From assembly GCA_017631745.1 (NCBI GenBank), contig JAGBSR010000189.1, positions 1-6,940 on the forward strand: a stretch of 6,940 nucleotides of DNA. The letters run 5' to 3'. Position numbers and translations under genes: made by a program. Of this stretch, positions 4,950 to 6,940 are shown one piece after another. Within the stretch, counting starts at the first letter, position 1; each line of letters starts with the position of its first letter. This stretch comes from Clostridia bacterium (GTDB taxonomy: Bacteria > Bacillota > Clostridia > Oscillospirales > Acutalibacteraceae). Under the pieces are notes generated by a model. It saw only the letters and a list, made by a program, of their open reading frames with translations, was not told where the DNA came from and did not search any database.

Positions 4950-6686
4950 ATGACATTTGAAATTATCGGCAATCAGTTCGTCAAAGACGGCGAGCCTGTA
5001 AAGCTTATCTCAGGTGCAGTGCACTATTTCAGAAATATGCCCGATACCTGGAGAGATATATTCAAGAAAATGCGTGCAATGGGTCTTAACTGCGTTGAGA
5101 CTTACTGCGCTTGGAATATGCACGAAAAAAAGAAGGGTGAATTTGATTTCAGCGGTAATCTTGATATTGCAAAGTTTATCACCATTGCAGCTGAAGAAGG
5201 TCTTATGGCTATTGTGCGCCCCGGCCCATATATTTGTGCTGAGTGGGAGTTCGGCGGACTTCCCTGGTGGATTCAGGCTGAGGATGATATGGAAATCCGT
5301 TGCAGTAATGAGGCTTACATAAAATATTTTGACAGATACCTTGCTAAAATGTTTGAGCATATAAGACCTCTTCTCTGCACCAACGGCGGTAATATCATTA
5401 TGCTTCAGTGCGAGAATGAATACGGCTATTACGGTGACGATAAAGAATATCTCAAGCACCTTTATAAAAGCTACAGAGATATGGGCATTGATGTGCCTCT
5501 CTTCACTTCTGACGGCACAAGCAAGGATAATCTTCTTGACGGTGCTATTGACGGCTGTATGGCAACTCTCAACTTCGGTAGCCGTGTAGAAGAAAACTTC
5601 CGTGCACACGATGAGCTTTTCCCTGACCAGCCTAAAATGTGTATGGAAATGTGGAACGGTTGGTTTGACGCCTGGGGTGACGAGTACCACCACACAACAA
5701 GCGCTGAGGACTATGCAAAAGTTGTTGACGATATGCTTACTAAGGGTAGTCTTAACATGTATATGTTTATCGGCGGCACAAACTTCGGCTTTATGAGCGG
5801 TGCTAACCATTACGAAAAATTCGCACCCGATGTTACAAGCTATGACTATGATGCTATGCTGACAGAGTGTGGCGATGTAACTCCAAAATATATGGCTGTA
5901 CGCGAAGTTATTCAGAAGCACACTAAAGAGGAGCTCCCCGAAATTCCCGCTAACAGAATCAAGAAAGCCTATGGCAAGGTTGAGCTCACAGAGTTTTCAG
6001 GTATATTTGATAATCTTGATGTACTCTCAACACCTGTTCGTTCAGATGTACCTCTCTGCATGGAAAAATACAATCAGGGTTACGGCTTTATTGCATATAA
6101 GACTCGTCTCAACAGAGACTATGAAGACACAAAGCTCATCTTTGAGAGTCTTGGCGACAGAGCTCAGATTTACATAAACAAAGAACTTATCGGCATTGTA
6201 TATATCAACGATTCACTTGAAATAAACTTCTCAGCTAAAGAGGGCGACATACTTACTGTGCTTTGCGAAAATATGGGCAGAGCTAACTTCGGCAGCAAGA
6301 TGATGCGCAAGAAGGGTATCGCAGGCAGATGTCTTCTTGACAAGAAGATTCACTTCGGTTGGGATGTTTACACCTTGCCTATGGACAATCTTGATAAAAT
6401 CACTTTTGGCGGTACTCTGCCGAGTGAGAAGAGTATCTTCTGCAAGGGAACATTTGAGATTGATGAAGCTTATGACACCTTCCTCAAGCTTGATAATTTC
6501 ACAAAGGGCTTTGTAACTGTCAACGGATATACCATCGGCAGATATTGGGAAATCGGTCCTCAAAAGACACTTTACATTCCTGCTTCACTTCTTAAAAAGG
6601 GCGAGAATGAGATTATTATCTTTGAGTCAGACGGACTCAAGGGTGATGCTGTGATTGAGTTCACAGATGTACCTGAGTTGGGGTAA
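4950..6686 (+). CDS. Glycoside hydrolase family 35 beta-galactosidase, cytoplasmic
   Basis: A retaining beta-galactosidase that would remove terminal beta-linked galactose from imported oligosaccharides. The protein is 578 residues, the size of compact bacterial GH35 enzymes. The N-terminal TIM barrel holds ISGAVHYFRNMPDTWRD (20-36), NCVETYCAWNMHE (47-59), the signature RPGPYICAEWEFGGLPWW (90-107), the acid/base block LQCENEYG (152-159, Glu157) and the nucleophile block CMEMWNGWFDAWG (231-243, Glu233). FIGGTNFGFMSGAN (273-286) and TSYDYDAMLTE (296-306) complete the barrel. The remainder, from about residue 345, fits the jelly-roll domains, including NGYTIGRYWEIGPQKTLYIP (525-544). No signal peptide or membrane segment is present, so substrate must enter by a transporter not in the window. 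The ATG at 4950 follows an imperfect AAGGCGG site (4935-4941). Mono-cistronic: own promoter, terminator about 21 bases after the stop. Confidence 0.95.
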   Translation: MTFEIIGNQFVKDGEPVKLISGAVHYFRNMPDTWRDIFKKMRAMGLNCVETYCAWNMHEKKKGEFDFSGNLDIAKFITIAAEEGLMAIVRPGPYICAEWEFGGLPWWIQAEDDMEIRCSNEAYIKYFDRYLAKMFEHIRPLLCTNGGNIIMLQCENEYGYYGDDKEYLKHLYKSYRDMGIDVPLFTSDGTSKDNLLDGAIDGCMATLNFGSRVEENFRAHDELFPDQPKMCMEMWNGWFDAWGDEYHHTTSAEDYAKVVDDMLTKGSLNMYMFIGGTNFGFMSGANHYEKFAPDVTSYDYDAMLTECGDVTPKYMAVREVIQKHTKEELPEIPANRIKKAYGKVELTEFSGIFDNLDVLSTPVRSDVPLCMEKYNQGYGFIAYKTRLNRDYEDTKLIFESLGDRAQIYINKELIGIVYINDSLEINFSAKEGDILTVLCENMGRANFGSKMMRKKGIAGRCLLDKKIHFGWDVYTLPMDNLDKITFGGTLPSEKSIFCKGTFEIDEAYDTFLKLDNFTKGFVTVNGYTIGRYWEIGPQKTLYIPASLLKKGENEIIIFESDGLKGDAVIEFTDVPELG

Positions 6687-6707
6687 AAGATACATCTAAA
6701 TAAAAAC

Positions 6708-6739
6708 AACAGCTCGACAATTAACTGTCGGGCTGTTTT
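6708..6739. terminator. Bidirectional terminator between convergent GH35 and thioredoxin genes
   Basis: AACAGCTCGACA (6708-6719) pairs with TGTCGGGCTGTT (6726-6737) over 12 positions, with one T-G wobble and a six-base loop. On the plus strand TTTT follows, a short tail. On the minus strand the stem is followed by GTTTTTATTT, a better tail. It lies 21 bases after the GH35 stop and 11 bases after the thioredoxin stop, so it can serve both. Confidence 0.85.
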
Positions 6740-6750
6740 GCTGTGTTATC

Positions 6751-6940
6751 TTATTTATTCTCGTCGATGAAAGCGATAATCTCATCCTTGCTCTGAAGAC
6801 CGACGAGTCTGCCTTTCTCTTCGCCGCCTGCGAAAAGAATTATGCAGGGGATTGACATAACACCGTAGAGCATAGCGTAGTCAGCAGCCTCGTCGCAGTT
6901 GAGCTTGCAGATTTTAACCTGACCGTCAAGCTCGTCAGCA
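6751..6940 (-). CDS. Thioredoxin-like protein, C-terminal part (N-terminus beyond window)
   Basis: The last 62 residues plus the TAA stop of a thioredoxin-fold protein, a thiol-disulfide reductant of the cytoplasm. What is visible is the second half of the fold: VKICKLNCDEAADYAMLYGV (8-27 of the visible part), the cis-proline strand MSIPCIILFAGGEEKGRLVG (28-47), and the final helix SKDEIIAFIDENK. The order and spacing match the thioredoxin C-terminus closely. The CGPC redox centre would lie right of the window and cannot be confirmed. The residue after the cis-proline is Cys instead of the usual Thr, and two further Cys lie in the preceding strand. It could be a thioredoxin-like paralogue rather than the main thioredoxin. 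Confidence 0.85.
   Translation of the reverse strand, partial: ADELDGQVKICKLNCDEAADYAMLYGVMSIPCIILFAGGEEKGRLVGLQSKDEIIAFIDENK

Noticed and set aside
5010..5921. A 303-codon open frame on the minus strand inside the GH35 gene
   Set aside because: It lies wholly antisense to a well-supported enzyme gene, has no ribosome binding site that I can see, and its translation resembles no family I know. Long antisense frames arise from the codon bias of the real gene.

Overview
The window looks like chromosomal DNA from a spore-forming, low-to-moderate GC member of the Clostridia. The strongest reason is a full-length forespore sigma factor, SigG. Supporting signs are GGAGG-type ribosome binding sites, consensus SigA-type promoters with TGn extended -10 boxes, and an anaerobe-style 2-enoate-reductase-like flavoenzyme. 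An Oscillospiraceae/Ruminococcaceae-like gut bacterium is a reasonable guess from the overall gene style, but that is inference. I see no insertion sequence, phage gene, CRISPR array, tRNA or rRNA.

Layout, left to right. Positions 1-1139 (minus) hold the N-terminal 379 residues of an Old Yellow Enzyme family flavoprotein that runs off the left edge. Its promoter and operator-like dyads lie at 1162-1225. A terminator at 1258-1289 ends the next gene, 1313-2785 (minus), a secreted SGNH/GDSL hydrolase with a degenerate SLH-like tail; its promoter and a perfect dyad are at 2812-2860. Positions 2921-3703 (minus) encode SigG, with a TTG start and a leader that can fold over its own Shine-Dalgarno sequence. 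A terminator at 3767-3798 separates it from 3810-4751 (minus), a stand-alone protein with the CAT/E2 acyltransferase fold. A divergent intergenic region (4752-4949) carries two promoters back to back around a large AT-rich dyad, and the plus-strand gene at 4950-6686 is a cytoplasmic GH35 beta-galactosidase. A bidirectional terminator at 6708-6739 separates it from the C-terminal half of a thioredoxin (6751-6940, minus), which runs off the right edge. No stretch over 300 bases lacks a gene.

How the genes work together: little suggests one shared pathway. Each gene with a visible 5' end has its own promoter or leader, and three of the four intervals hold a convincing terminator, so most genes are probably transcribed alone. 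The one plausible functional pair is the divergent acyltransferase-like gene and GH35 gene. They share a regulatory region and an identical 10-base promoter core (ATGCTATAAT) on opposite strands.

I do not see a clear undescribed multi-gene system. The points most worth following are the SigG leader hairpin that masks the ribosome binding site, the acyltransferase-like protein whose HRxxDG motif has lost its Asp-Gly, and the perfect dyads sitting on promoters.
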